A stretch of 64,000 nt of DNA from Dermatemys mawii (lineage: Eukaryota; Chordata; Testudines; Dermatemydidae), in contig ML677333.1 in NCBI GenBank assembly GCA_007922305.1, forward strand, positions 16,514,676 through 16,578,675, given 5' to 3'. A program made the translations under genes and the position numbers. The notes below the pieces were generated by a model. It did not search any database. It was given only the letters and a program-made list of their open reading frames with translations, and was not told where the DNA came from. Positions 12,686 through 22,899 of this stretch are shown piece after piece; the stretch's first letter is position 1; each line of letters opens with the position of its first letter.

Positions 12686-13062
12686 TGTAGCAGGGTGCTG
12701 GTGCAGAGGCATCTAATCAGCCCCTGCTCAGTCAGCCCCAATCAGGGGAGATAGATTGGGGCTGGGGAAAGCCCGATGCCTGCCCTGTGGATTGGCTACA
12801 CCTGCTGGCCTGAGGGCTATAAAGGCTGGAAGGCCCTAGAAGGAAGGGGAGAATGGCTAGAGCATGGTCAATCTCTAGGCTGAGGGCTGGTGCCTTTGTG
12901 AGGAGCCAAACAAGCCTCTAAATTGTATATAGTTGCCCACTGGTAGTGGGCACTGGACTGTAAGCTAATAAAGACACAAGTGTTGCACAGTGAAAGCGTC
13001 TCTGAGCTTTATTTGGGCAGCCAATGGGCTGCAGAAAGAGGGGGCCAGAAGACCCTGTTACA
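12686..13062 (+). repeat. 5' LTR
   Basis: 377 bp bounded by TG...CA. It holds an inverted CCAAT box (ATTGG near 12,791), a TATA box (CTATAAAG near 12,817) and a polyadenylation signal AATAAA at 12,967, in the U3-R-U5 order expected. Compared with the 3' LTR it has an extra 15-bp stretch near 12,725-12,740. Confidence 0.93.
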
Positions 13063-13064
13063 TG

Positions 13065-13082
13065 TGGGGGCTTGTCTGGGAC
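13065..13082 (+). promoter_or_regulatory. primer-binding site, tRNA-Pro type
   Basis: TGGGGGCTTGTCTGGGAC lies two bases after the 5' LTR. It matches the complement of the tRNA-Pro 3' end at 15 of 18 positions. Two of the three differences are C to T at CpG sites, as expected from methylation decay. Confidence 0.8.
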
Positions 13083-13116
13083 CTACAGCCAAAGACTCAG
13101 TTTGGTGACCTGAGAC

Positions 13117-14020
13117 ATGGAAGGGACCCTGCAGTGGTTCACTGAGCAGCAGGTGGAGACCCAGAAGGTGCTTCATGCTTTCTAGCAGTCCTACCAGGTG
13201 GAGAGGAGGCTTTACTTGCCTGGCAGGCAGAGCAGCAGAAGACCCTGCAGGATTTTATTAAGGAGCAGTCAACAGTGCAGCAGCAGTTCCTGCAACGAGT
13301 GGTGAGTCCTGCAGGGGGAGAGGGCACCCAGGCCTCAGCCTCTGTAAGATGGCCCCAACGGATGACCCTAATGCCTTTTGGGCACCTTTGAGCGGGTGGC
13401 CCTGGGCACAGGATGGGACTGGACAATCTGGGCCCTGCGGTTAGCCCCCTATTTGGCTGGAGAAGCACAGGTGGCATATATGGCCCTGACAGATACCCAG
13501 GCCAGGGACTATGACAGTGTCAAAGCTGCGATTTTGGACCGCCTGGGACTCTCAGCTGAGAAATGTCGGCAGAAGTTTTGGGCAGCCCGGTGGGCAGGCG
13601 GTGTGCGGCCCCGGGTCTTTGCCCAAAAACTGATGGACTGGGCAACCCGCTGGTTGAGGCCTGATGCCCACACTGTGGGGCAAATAATGGACCAAGTGGT
13701 CCTAAATAGTTTGTTCAGTGCCTCCCAGACAGCGTGCGGATCTGGGTGCGGTGACACCAGCCAGCCACCCTGGAAGCTGTTGTCCAGCGGACAGAGGAGT
13801 ACGCTGAGGCAGACTTCCCCCCAAAGGAGTGTCAGACCCTGCAGGACAGGGAGGGACGCAGGAAGGCTCGGGAGCACCCCGCTAGGAAACCAGTTGACCA
13901 GCGTCGGGAGGAGCCCAAGGGAGCACCCAGCCACTCAGCGCAGTTTGTGTGCTGGCGCTGTGGACAGTTGGGACACAAAAGTCACGACTGCCCAGTGATG
14001 GACTGTGGGGCAGCGGACTT
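13117..14020 (+). pseudogene. broken gag: SCAN-like capsid and zinc-knuckle nucleocapsid
   Basis: Gag would form the particle and bind RNA. The first ATG (13,117) opens a short frame (MEGTLQWFTEQQ) that stops at TAG after about 22 codons. A glutamine-rich coiled-coil-like stretch follows in another frame near 13,215-13,310. From about 13,378 a long frame gives capsid-like sequence, including APYLAGEAQVAYMALTD and DYDSVKAAILDRLGLS, then an RPR and a W-x3-W element. This resembles the SCAN-like capsid of GMR1-type Gypsy elements. Near 13,710 a one-base shift moves the continuing similarity (LPDSVRIWVR) into the next frame, which also has an internal TGA. That frame ends in a CCHC knuckle, CWRCGQLGHKSHDC, exact for C-x2-C-x4-H-x4-C. 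No intact protein can be made. The frames are left as they stand. Confidence 0.82.
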
Positions 14021-14910
14021 TTGTGGTTGGACTGGGATTGGGGGGGTGGAGAAAGAGGCGCAGGTTGGCCACTATCCTGGTGCGTGGTGGGAGGAAGCCC
14101 CTGAGGGGTATAGTGGACACGGCGTCAGCCTGTTCCCTCATACGGCGGTGCTTAGTTAAGCTGCATTGGCTCGTCCCTGGGAAACGGGTGCGGGTGAAAT
14201 GCATCCACGGGGATGAGGAGTTTTGTCCCGTGGCCCAGGTACCCCTGGAGGTGCAGGGGAGGTTTACCTGGCAGTGGGTGGGGGTAATAGAGGGGTTGGC
14301 CTACCCCGTGGTCCTGGGGGTGGACTGGAACCCTCCCCCGAAGGGGAGAGAGGCCGCGGGGAAGGGACCAACGAGGCATGGGAGAAAAAGAACCCTGGGA
14401 GGAGGGGACCAGGCCCTCAAGGAGGTAGTCCCTGTGAGAGGGGGGTCCCCACAGCTTCCAGCAAACAGATTGGAGGAACCTAGGCAGCAGAGCCGAGCCA
14501 AGGATCCTGCGGGCGTGTCCAAGGGGGGAATGGAGCCTCCGGGGCAGGACCACCCAATGGAGGGAATCCCGGTGATGGGGGCAGAAAAGCAGGTAAAACA
14601 AGAACAGAAGGGAGAGGCCCAAACCTCAAGGGGCAGGGGGCCTGACCCAGAGATGGGGGGTAGACTCAAGGCAGGGGGCTCTGACTCATCTCCCCCACCA
14701 GAGAAGGAAAAAGAGCAGCCAGAATGACCTGCCCAACTATGTGAGTGGTGCGAGGACCTCTGGGTGAGTGTGGACTTGTGGGGTGCCCCACCTCCTACTC
14801 AATGTGCTTTCTGTGGGTGGGGTGTGCCAAAAAACCCCACGGTTAAGCCTGCGGATCAGCCCCAGGAGACAATCCCTGGCCAAGGAAGGCCAGGCCTGGC
14901 ATCGGCTTAA
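14021..14910 (+). pseudogene. retropepsin-like protease remnant with C-terminal paired-CxxC segment
   Basis: The frame that includes 14,005-14,727 shows an aspartic-protease active-site region reading GIVDTASACSLI, where the usual D-T/S-G has become D-T-A, and a later PVVLGVDW element like the family's I/V-L-G-x-D-W. A charged linker rich in G, E, K, P and R follows (about 14,330-14,724). A TGA at 14,725 interrupts it. The same frame then continues without further stops to TAA at 14,908-14,910, touching the polypurine tract. This last part holds two CxxC pairs, CEWC and CAFC, separated by W- and P-rich sequence, suggestive of a zinc-ribbon-like fold. RT, RNase H and integrase motifs are absent. 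The loss of the active-site glycine and the stop mean it is inactive. The CxxC segment could be a genuine accessory domain of this element family or the remnant end of a deleted pol. Confidence 0.72.
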
Positions 14911-14922
14911 GGGGGGAAGGTC
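14909..14922 (+). promoter_or_regulatory. polypurine tract
   Basis: AAGGGGGGAAGG followed by TC lies directly before the TG of the 3' LTR. It is the normal plus-strand priming site for reverse transcription and overlaps the stop codon of the preceding frame. Confidence 0.85.
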
Positions 14923-15280
14923 TGTAGCAGGGTGCTGGTGCAGAAGCACCTAATCGGCCCCAGTCAGGGGAGATAGATTGGGGCTGGGGAAAGCCCCATG
15001 TCTGGCCTGTGGATTGGCTACACCTGCTGGCCTGAGGGCTATAAAGGCTGGAGCCAGAAGGAAGGAGGGAATGGCCAGAGCAAGGTCAGTGTCCAGGCTG
15101 AGGGCTGCTGCCTTTGTGAGGAGCCAAAGAAGCCTTTAAATTGTATATAGTTGAACACTGGTGGTGGGCACTGGACTGTAAGCTAATAAAGACACAGGTG
15201 TTGCACAGTGAAAGCCTCTCTGAGCTTTATTTGGGCAGCCAGTGGGCTGCAAGAAGAGGGGGCCAGCAGACCCTGTTACA
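14923..15280 (+). repeat. 3' LTR
   Basis: 358 bp, same ends as the 5' LTR (TGTAGCAGGG...CTGTTACA). TATA box TATAAA near 15,040 and AATAAA at 15,185. Differences from the 5' LTR are mostly scattered substitutions plus the missing 15-bp stretch, giving a rough divergence of about 8% by eye. Confidence 0.93.
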
Positions 15281-15285
15281 TAGCC
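15281..15285. repeat. 5-bp target-site duplication, right copy
   Basis: TAGCC, identical to 12,681-12,685. Confidence 0.9.
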
Positions 15286-16383
15286 ATATAGGAATTAAGT
15301 GGCCATCAGGGCCTTATTCAACATTAGGCCCTTTAATAGCTTCCCATACCTCAGAGACTGCCATTGGGACTCTGACAGTGCTCTTCATCTGTTAAACTGA
15401 GTGGACTGATGATACAAATAGTTTCATTTCACTCAATCTGGTTTGCAGAGTTTGAATTATATGGTGGTTGACAAATCTTTAAATACCCTTCTAACTATTC
15501 ATATTTTAGTGCAACTGAATTTCTTATATTTAATTTCACCAATAATTCTGTAGCAATTTTCCTCATTTGAAAAGATTTTATCAGCTTAGCTAATATTTTC
15601 AAAAGGAGCTACTTTTGTATTCAGTGTAATTGTGAAGCATCCTATGATTTTATGAACCATATGGAGAATAATGGTATCTAAATGGCCATGTACATATACA
15701 CTACCCTTATCCTATTCATCACTGAAATTTGCTGCAGCAAATCTTTTGGTCCCTTAGTGTACATTGTGCAAAGCTCAAGGGTTTAGGATGACGCTCAGCC
15801 TCTCAGATGACAATACACGGGGCTCTTTCCTAATGAGAATAGGATCCCAAAAGATACTGGTACTTCAAGATCTCTGAACTCCTTGCAACTTGCTTTGTGA
15901 GGAGTATGACTCCTTCTGGTAGCTTTGGGCACCAAAGATAGCATTTATTCTCAGTCTTAAGTGAGTCTTTAGTAGCTTCTAGGAACAGGGATGGTGAATT
16001 GTTATCACTGTTGAAACAGCTGCACAAAAGTAGATCCCTTATTTAATTTAAGTATTTAGAAATCAATCTCAAAGGACCCTGGTACACCTCAAAATGCATG
16101 TACTAGCAAAGTGAACAAATGCATAGTCCTATTGCAAGATCCCTTCTCTTCCCATTGAATACTCTCTAATGGTTGTACCTATACCTTGCATGGCTTGCCT
16201 AAGCTTAAACTTAGATGGTGAGATTTTCAGGGAAAGGACACCGTCTCTCATTTGTCTGTAAAGTGCTGAAAGACTTATTGCACTCTAGAAACAATAGATA
16301 TATTAATTGAATGACAATTTTCCAAACATTGTTGGCAGAGTCCTCTTGACAGCCAAATTCTGAATACTGGCATTTTAGATGAA
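15286..16383. other. unique intergenic stretch
   Basis: AT-rich; no supported gene, RNA or repeat. Confidence 0.5.
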
Positions 16384-16471
16384 GGCCCAGATCCTCAAGC
16401 ATATTTAGATGCCTAATGCCCATTGAAATCAGTGGGAATTAGGTACCTACATACCTTTGAGAACTTGGGCT
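16384..16471. repeat. short palindromic MITE
   Basis: Begins GGCCCAGATCCTCAA and ends TTTGAGAACTTGGGCT, which are imperfect inverted repeats. The centre is 'cccattgaaatcagtggg'. About 88 bp, one of many copies of this class in the window. Confidence 0.75.
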
Positions 16472-16668
16472 GAAGTGCCCCTGAAAACGAGCCTGAGGAG
16501 GGTTTAACTCAGTTTAACTTTCAGTAATTTTTCCTTCTTGCCTTTACGAATACATATTGTTATTCTGGTGTTGCAGTATTTGTCTCCTCCCACTCATACC
16601 TTCACACCTTTTTATCTTGGAACAGTCTACCCTTCCCCAATCAACTTACCATTTTCTTCAAAACCCTC

Positions 16669-17355
16669 TTTAAGGGAGCGATGCCTCCTCCCTGTGGCCG
16701 CCTCCTGCTGATTGTCCTGGGAATTAGTGGTCCAGCCTCCAGAGCGCCCTCTGCAAGCCAATGTCCCACTTGCTCCTGGCCCCTGTGTCCCTCCCAGATC
16801 CCGGTGCCCTTACCGGGGCAGCACCGCAGAGGAAGTACCTCCCTCAGTCTGGGTCTCCCCTCCCGCAGGGAACCAGCAACTCCCTAATCCCACCTTGCCT
16901 CAGTCTGGGCCACTGCCAGTCATCAAGCCCCCACTCCCTGGGGCAGACTGCAGCGTAAGAGCCACTCATCACAGGCAAGGGTGTTCGGGCCTGCTGCCTT
17001 TGCCTACCTTTGGTTGCTCCCCTGCAACCTCAGTACCTATTTGGCCATACTCTAGGCCTGCAGCCTGTGGGGTTTTCAGGCTGGAGCTCCCAAGCTCCTT
17101 TGGCCTTCCCCCAGCCCTGCTCCACCTCAGGTACTCTCTCAGCTTCCAGGCAGCCTGGCCCTTCTCCCTCAGCAAGCATGAGGGAGTGTCCTTCAGCTCC
17201 TGGCTTCCCTGGCTTTTATAGGGCCAGCTGGGTCTGTTTGTGGTGTGACCCCAGCTGAGGCTGCCTCCCAATCAGCCCAGATTTTCCCTTGCCCCAGCCC
17301 TCTCCCAGGGCTGTTTTACACCCTTCGGGCAGGAGCGAGTAACCACTCCGCTACA
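16669..17355 (-). mobile_element. solo LTR with 5-bp TSD
   Basis: Read on the minus strand the element starts TGTAGCGGAGTGGTTACTCG and contains a TATA-like CTATAAAAG (plus-strand about 17,213-17,221). It ends in CTTAAA where CTTACA is expected, one substitution from a CA end. The plus-strand flanks are CCCTC at 16,664-16,668 and CCCTC at 17,356-17,360, an exact 5-bp TSD. There is no internal region, so it is the product of LTR-LTR recombination. The open frames within it (for example 16,712-17,221) are GC-rich LTR sequence, not genes. Confidence 0.85.
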
Positions 17356-17360
17356 CCCTC

Positions 17361-18169
17361 TTGCTTTGCTTGCTTACTTTCAACTGTCAATCATAATCTG
17401 TTTGCACTCGTGCCTGAAATAGTTTTATTTTAATTGTCTAACTTTGGGCCTGGTCCTGCAATGATGACCAAGCTTAGGTGTTAACCAAGCAGAATTCTTG
17501 AGCCAGGGGCACCATGGCCCCTCACTCTTCTCCAGCCACTGTTCTCCTCATTTACGCTGATGGCTGGGAAAAAGTAAGTGTGGGGCAGGGCTTTAGGGAG
17601 AAGGGGCAGCACAGGGGTGGAGCCAGGGTTCAGGTGCCAGCAGCCCCCCCACTTTTAGGAAGCTTCTGCTACTCCTGTCCTGATCACTTGCTTAATTATA
17701 AACCCATTAACTTCAGTGGAAATGCTCATGCTTAAAATTAGGCACATGCTTAAATGTCATGCTGAATCAGGGCCATGGTGCTTACAATTACCAGTAGTCA
17801 CTTATGCTGACTCCAGTAGCTTACTCATGACACATTGATTTCAAGAGGAATACTTAAACAGTAGTCAGTGTGAGTTAGTGGATAGCACACACTGGACTGA
17901 ACTCAGATGCTAAATGCTGAAAAATGTGCATTTTTTAGCTCAGGATGACTGACACACCTGATTTTTCACAAGGTAATAACACAGCAGACCAAGCACTTTA
18001 ACTTTACTGTGAGGTAAACATTCTTATTCTCCCTCTAGGGGTTGACCTGTGTGAGTGTACCTCCTGATACAACTAAAGTGCCTGATCTTCACTGTCTTTT
18101 TGCCTTGGGATAACTCCTGCACATTAATTATTTTTAGGTGAAAATTGCACATTTTTAAAGAGCTAAGAC
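17361..18169. other. unique stretch with a MITE fragment
   Basis: About 17,680-17,776 carries half of a palindromic 'cacatgcttaaa...tgctgaatcagggcc' MITE. No gene found. Confidence 0.45.
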
Positions 18170-18305
18170 ATGTCCCCAGAAGACCTGTGTTCTGTTCTTG
18201 GTTCTGCCACTTGTCTACCTGGTGATCCTGGGCAAGTCAGTGTGCCTCATATTTCCCATCTGTAAAATGGAATTAATTATACTTTGTAAAACACTATATT
18301 AGAAG
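18170..18305 (+). repeat. MIR-like SINE (sense)
   Basis: Reads in order: 'gacctgtgttctgttcttgg', 'tctgccacttgtctacctgg', 'gtgatcctgggcaagtcag', 'cccatctgtaaaatgg', and 'acactatatta'. This is the MIR/CORE-SINE sense layout; the extreme ends are missing. Confidence 0.8.
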
Positions 18306-19342
18306 CAGATATTTATACCATTACATCAGTAATATTACATCTGAGTTACTTCTCTGATCAAGGCAAAAGGAAATATGATTGAGACATTTTACATCTGAGT
18401 CAAGAATGTTAGAGTAGGCCCTGTCCTTAGGGCTTCCCCTATTCCTTATTAACTATCCCTCACTAGGGAAGCTATATGATAAAAGACTTTTAAAACTATT
18501 ATTAACAATGTGAGATTAGCATTCTACAGTTACAGCAGGAGACAGAAAATTGAAGTGTAGTTATCAACTAAAGAATAATGCAACTAAAAATAGAAGTGTC
18601 TGCTTTAAAAATAGTAAAACCATAAGCATCTAGATGAATTTTGAATCATGTCAAATCACTTAAAGTTATATTTACATATTACAATCAGACTTATAGTTGA
18701 AGTCACTGGAGCTCTGCTGGTTAAATTAATTGAAAATTCATCCCCTTTTGTATACAATATTGGAGGAATTCAATTCAGGGTGATGTGGACATTATAAATA
18801 TGCTATGTATAGTTTTAATTAAAGCCACTGGTATCTTTTTATTATAGAAACCTACAGTAGCTCATAGAGTGATGTAAACACTGAACAAAGTAACTGGAGA
18901 ACCATTGCATCTTGGCAGGAATATAAAAATATCTGCCCTTTCTGTCATTTGTAACCTTGATTCTGAATGTTGAAGATGTGCTGAATGACTGACCCGAATT
19001 TCAACATCCCACATCTTGGCAAAATGAGACGGGGGGGGGGGAAAATCTCTTTAACCCATCTCTGTCCAGGTTTAAAATGTTCTCTTAAACACATCAGAGT
19101 GAGATGTTCTCTATTTCAGGGTTGGTAGTGTTAAAAGTGAAAAATATAATGGTAATACTCATAAAACGATGATCAGAGATTTTTTTTTAAGGAAAAAACA
19201 GTGTGGTTTGTCCATTTTAACTAAAACACTTATTACAAGCTTTGTGGCCGCATCTGAACCTAGGATGTGCATAATAATGATAATCACCCTCAGACAGAAA
19301 GCAAAAAATAGACTGTTTCTTTGAGCATAGTAAATAAATATG
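18306..19342. other. unique intergenic stretch
   Basis: AT-rich with a G homopolymer near 19,032. No supported feature. Confidence 0.5.
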
Positions 19343-19350
19343 GACTAAAG

Positions 19351-19513
19351 CAGTGGTATCCACTCAAAATTCAATGCTAGCCACACTGCTAGTCACACTT
19401 GTGGTCTTGAATTTGTCTTATTAGCCACATTATAAAAAAGCCACATGCATTAGTTACAATTCAATAGCCTATTAGCCACATGTGGCTAGTGGCAAACATA
19501 ATGGACTCTGCTG
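19351..19513. mobile_element. hAT-type MITE with perfect 8-bp TSD
   Basis: 163 bp starting CAGTGGTATCCACT and ending GGACTCTGCTG, whose reverse complement CAGCAGAGTCC matches the start imperfectly. It is flanked by GACTAAAG at 19,343-19,350 and again at 19,514-19,521, an exact 8-bp duplication, the hAT signature. The interior repeats 'tagccacat'/'ctagtcacac' motifs and has no coding capacity. Confidence 0.85.
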
Positions 19514-19614
19514 GACTAAAGGATAAAACTCTACACACAACCTGGGGTAAGTCATGTAGCTGGTTTCCTGTAAAAGGGACATTAGGATAGTATTAGTGAC
19601 AAGAGGAAACTTCT

Positions 19615-19697
19615 GTTTTTTCATCTTGATCCAACTGCCATTGAAATTAATAGAAGTTTTTCCATTGATTTCAATGGAATTAGGATCTGGTCCTTAG
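19615..19697. repeat. short palindromic MITE
   Basis: 'ttgatccaactgccattgaaatt' mirrors 'gatttcaatggaattaggatc' around a short centre. It is a copy of the CAATGG-core palindromic class. Confidence 0.6.
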
Positions 19698-19914
19698 TGA
19701 GCAGTAGGATTTTACATTATTAGCATCAAATGTTGCCCCAATGCCTTCATCTTGCTTTAATACTGAATCTCCCCTAGTCACTTTGTAATTTGATTACACT
19801 CTTGCTTATTTGCAAGGTGGGGCTGTTTTTAACTATGTAATCTATGTTGTTCCATACAACCCAACATTTCTAGAGGCCCCCAAATCCCTTCCTGGCTTCC
19901 CAGTGACTGTAGGG

Positions 19915-20296
19915 CAGGGGTCTCCAAACTACGGCTGGGGGGGGCAGGGATGGATCTGGACTGCAGCTTTGATTTGTCCGACCCTCCAGCTGAGCAGGCA
20001 CGCCAAGCAGACATGTGGAGAAGCTGCAGCTGCCCCCCNNNNNNNNNNNNNNNNNNNNNNNNNNNNNNNNNNNNNNNNNNNNNNNNNNNNNNNNNNNNNN
20101 NNNNNNNNNNNNNNNNNNNNNNNNNNNNNNNNNNNNNNGGGGGGGGGGGGGGGGGGGGGCGGTTGTGGCAGCAGCTGGAGGAGCAAAGGGGGGGATTTTG
20201 CATATTTGCATATATTTAATTTTTTCAGTCACTTTGTCCTGTGAAGCCCCTTCAAAAATCTAATATGGCCCTCGTCTCAAAGTCTGGAGACCACTG
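19915..20296. mobile_element. hAT-type non-autonomous element containing an assembly gap
   Basis: The left end is CAGGGGTCTCCAAACT; the right end read in reverse complement is CAGTGGTCTCCAGACT. The flanks CTGTAGGG (19,907-19,914) and CTCTAGGG (20,297-20,304) agree at 7 of 8 bases. No transposase is visible. True length is unknown because of the 100-N gap. Confidence 0.85.
20039..20138. other. assembly gap of exactly 100 N
   Basis: One hundred N lie between a C run on the left and a run of about 21 G on the right. A round 100 usually means a gap of unknown size. Every open frame that crosses it is an artefact. Confidence 0.98.
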
Positions 20297-20304
20297 CTCT
20301 AGGG

Positions 20305-22899
20305 CATCAGTGGAAGCTGGAGAGCCTCACAAACAGATCTGAAGGGCCTAGTGTGGCTTGCTTTGAAGGGGCCAATGGATGTGGCTATGGCATCTGTGGA
20401 TGGAACTCAGCAGGTTATTTTACAAAGAGCCCCAACAGAACTATAGAAAGCCCCAATGATATTGCTCCAGTTCTGCTTCAAATTTGTTAGAAATTTGGTC
20501 ACAGTTGTACTGATTTTGCATCAAAAGAATTGCCTGGTAAGGAAAGAAATGTAGCAGCCAAAGGGTTCAGTGGGGTACTTTCATTGATGAATGAGTTAAT
20601 TAAGATGGCCAAAAATCTCTCTGAAAATGGCATCTTGAATAGGGGCAGAAAAAGCTTTAGACTGCAATTTGGAAACCACTGATTCATACTGTGGTGCATG
20701 TATAAAATAAAAAATATTGTGACAAACTAGGTTCTCTCTGAAATTGGCTTATAATTTTTCAGAGCCTTATATAAAAACAACTATGTGGGAAATGTTTCTA
20801 CAGGCATCTGGCTATCTTCTTTTAAATGTTTGTGTTTTATTCTTCTGCCAGAGTCCCATTGGTGGCAACAGTATAGCAATATGTTTCAAACTTTCCTTTG
20901 GGAAAAACAAACCAACCCCAGTGTAGTCAAAAAGTGCAGTTTTTGAAAAATCCGCCCTTGAGCTTTAATATTAAAGTGTGTGTGTTAGAATCAATTATAT
21001 GGAGGCATTCCTTCCTTCTAACATAGAAAAGAATTAGGCGATACATTAAAAGTAGATAACAGATAACCTTGTTTGCCTCCTACTCGACCTTTCTTCATCA
21101 TTCTTAATAGCAAACATCTAGCTATTGATTAGTTCATTTTAAATGCTGCTAAGGTAAATGTCATACTGCTTTGAACTGATGAAAGAATTGAACAAAGAAG
21201 AATCACAGTAATTGTGACATGATAAAGAATGCAAATCACAAGCTTTGAACACCCAAAAAGCTAACGTAACCATTTTCCTTTATGTAAAATCTTAGAAATG
21301 AAAGAAAATGCATGGTATGGCTGTCAGATAAACTTAATTTAACTCAAGGCAGATCTTTCACATCTCCCACAACATGCCTTTGTAGCTGGAACTGTGACTT
21401 TCTAAATCAATACATTTTCTGAGAGAACCTGACTCCATCATAAATAATCATTTAAACAATACATTTCTGCTAATAAATCTTCAGTAAAAGGGATAGAGGA
21501 AACTGGTTAACAATAAACTACAATGTTAAACTAGGGTAAAAAAAATGAAATACAAGGTGGTTGTTGATGCCTATATCTGCAATATACCTCTACACCAACC
21601 ACCACTGAATTAAATGTGCTTTTTTCAATAAACAGCCATCTATAAAGTTCAAGCTGATGTTCAAAGCACAGTGCGACTGCTGAACCCAGGCTATTCATTC
21701 TTTATGGGGAGATGAGGTATTATGTATGTAATGCAGTTGGCCAGGTTTGCAGCTACATCTTGAGCAGATTTTCAACAGCCTCTCAAGGCAAGACACAATT
21801 TGAAACAAATACACATTTTGTGGTTTGGATGTAAAGCCAAGGAACTGATTACCCAATAGACTAAAAATTTCCTTTCAAACCTCAATTGAATGCACAGTAT
21901 AATCAATTATATGGCTAAAAACACCAAATCTGGGTTAAACAAAGGCCAAGTGATGCCGTTTTATTGATGATGACATAAATGACTAGTAGTGCAAGGCACT
22001 TTGGAAGGTTGGGGGTTGTAAACTTCCCTTCTGCTCAGGAGCAGGGCTTAGGAAATCTTACTACTTTTGAAATCCAGAGTTTTCAGAAAGAGGAGGCTAA
22101 GGTAGGGCTCCTAATTCCTGATTTAGAGGAGCTCTTGAAAGGCCCAGTTGGAAATGAGGATCCTCATTTCCATTGGCTTTCAATGAAAGCTGGATGCCCA
22201 GTTCCCCTTTCTGCCTTTGAACTGCCCCAAAACCCCAACTCATCAACATCTAAATAAATGGGCAGGTTTTCAAAGTGTTGAGTCTCCTGCAGCTGTTTGT
22301 GAAAATCTGCCCATCTATTCAGGAGCCTGAATATGGGCTTAGGAGCCTAGTTTCACACTTCTGTGTTTGAAACGCTTGGCAAAAAACCCCTATGTCCTGG
22401 TCACCAAAGTGTTTACATCACTGAAAGAATCATGAAATATTGAATCTTAAAAGGTGGGAGTCACCTAACCATGGGCCAGATTTTGCCAATGTATTCTAAG
22501 GAATCATTGTGTATATTTCACGTATTAAAAACCACCTTTGTGGGGTTAGTTACTTTTTTTTATGATGAAGCTCATAATAATATTACAGAAATATTGTAGG
22601 GTAAAAGAAGAGGTGGCTGGATGGGACAGCACCTTAGTAATATGGGCCATGATTGTGGCTTTAACTGGTGTAACTCAGAAGTGACTCCATTAAAGATGAA
22701 ATAGCATTGGTATAAATGAGATCAGAATCAGGACCACTCTATGGAATATTTCAGGTTTAAGGCTCTCATTGTGCAAACACTTACACCCATTGACTGGAAT
22801 GGGATCAGTCCCATCTGTGCAAGTGCTTACAAAGTCAGTACCACCTAAATCACTAGTTCATACCCTGCCCAAGCTCTAACCATCTGGTGATATTGGTGG
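20305..22899. other. mostly unique intergenic DNA
   Basis: No gene found. Old palindromic MITE traces occur near 22,130-22,350 and 22,650-22,830 ('cccattgactggaatggg'). The 92-residue frame at 21,979-22,257 is repeat-derived. Confidence 0.45.

Larger units (their letters stand above)
12686..15280 (+). mobile_element. LTR retroelement lacking RT, RNase H and integrase
   Basis: A 2,595-bp insertion with all structural landmarks: TAGCC TSDs, two LTRs starting TGTAGCAGGG and ending CTGTTACA, a tRNA-Pro-type primer-binding site directly after the 5' LTR, and a polypurine tract directly before the 3' LTR. The 1.86-kb interior holds a broken gag (coiled-coil N-terminus, SCAN-like capsid, zinc knuckle) and a retropepsin-like protease whose frame runs on to the PPT. 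No polymerase or integrase is present. The LTRs differ at roughly two to three dozen positions plus one 15-bp indel by eye, so it is an old insertion. It probably moved using enzymes of a larger relative; simple loss of pol from a full-length element is the alternative. Confidence 0.92.

Noticed and set aside
13509..14669. Antisense frames of 89-156 codons
   Set aside because: Shadows of the gag/protease remnant on the opposite strand.
19810..20263. Open frames on both strands crossing 20,039-20,138
   Set aside because: They run through 100 N bases and poly-C/poly-G edges; the readings are meaningless.
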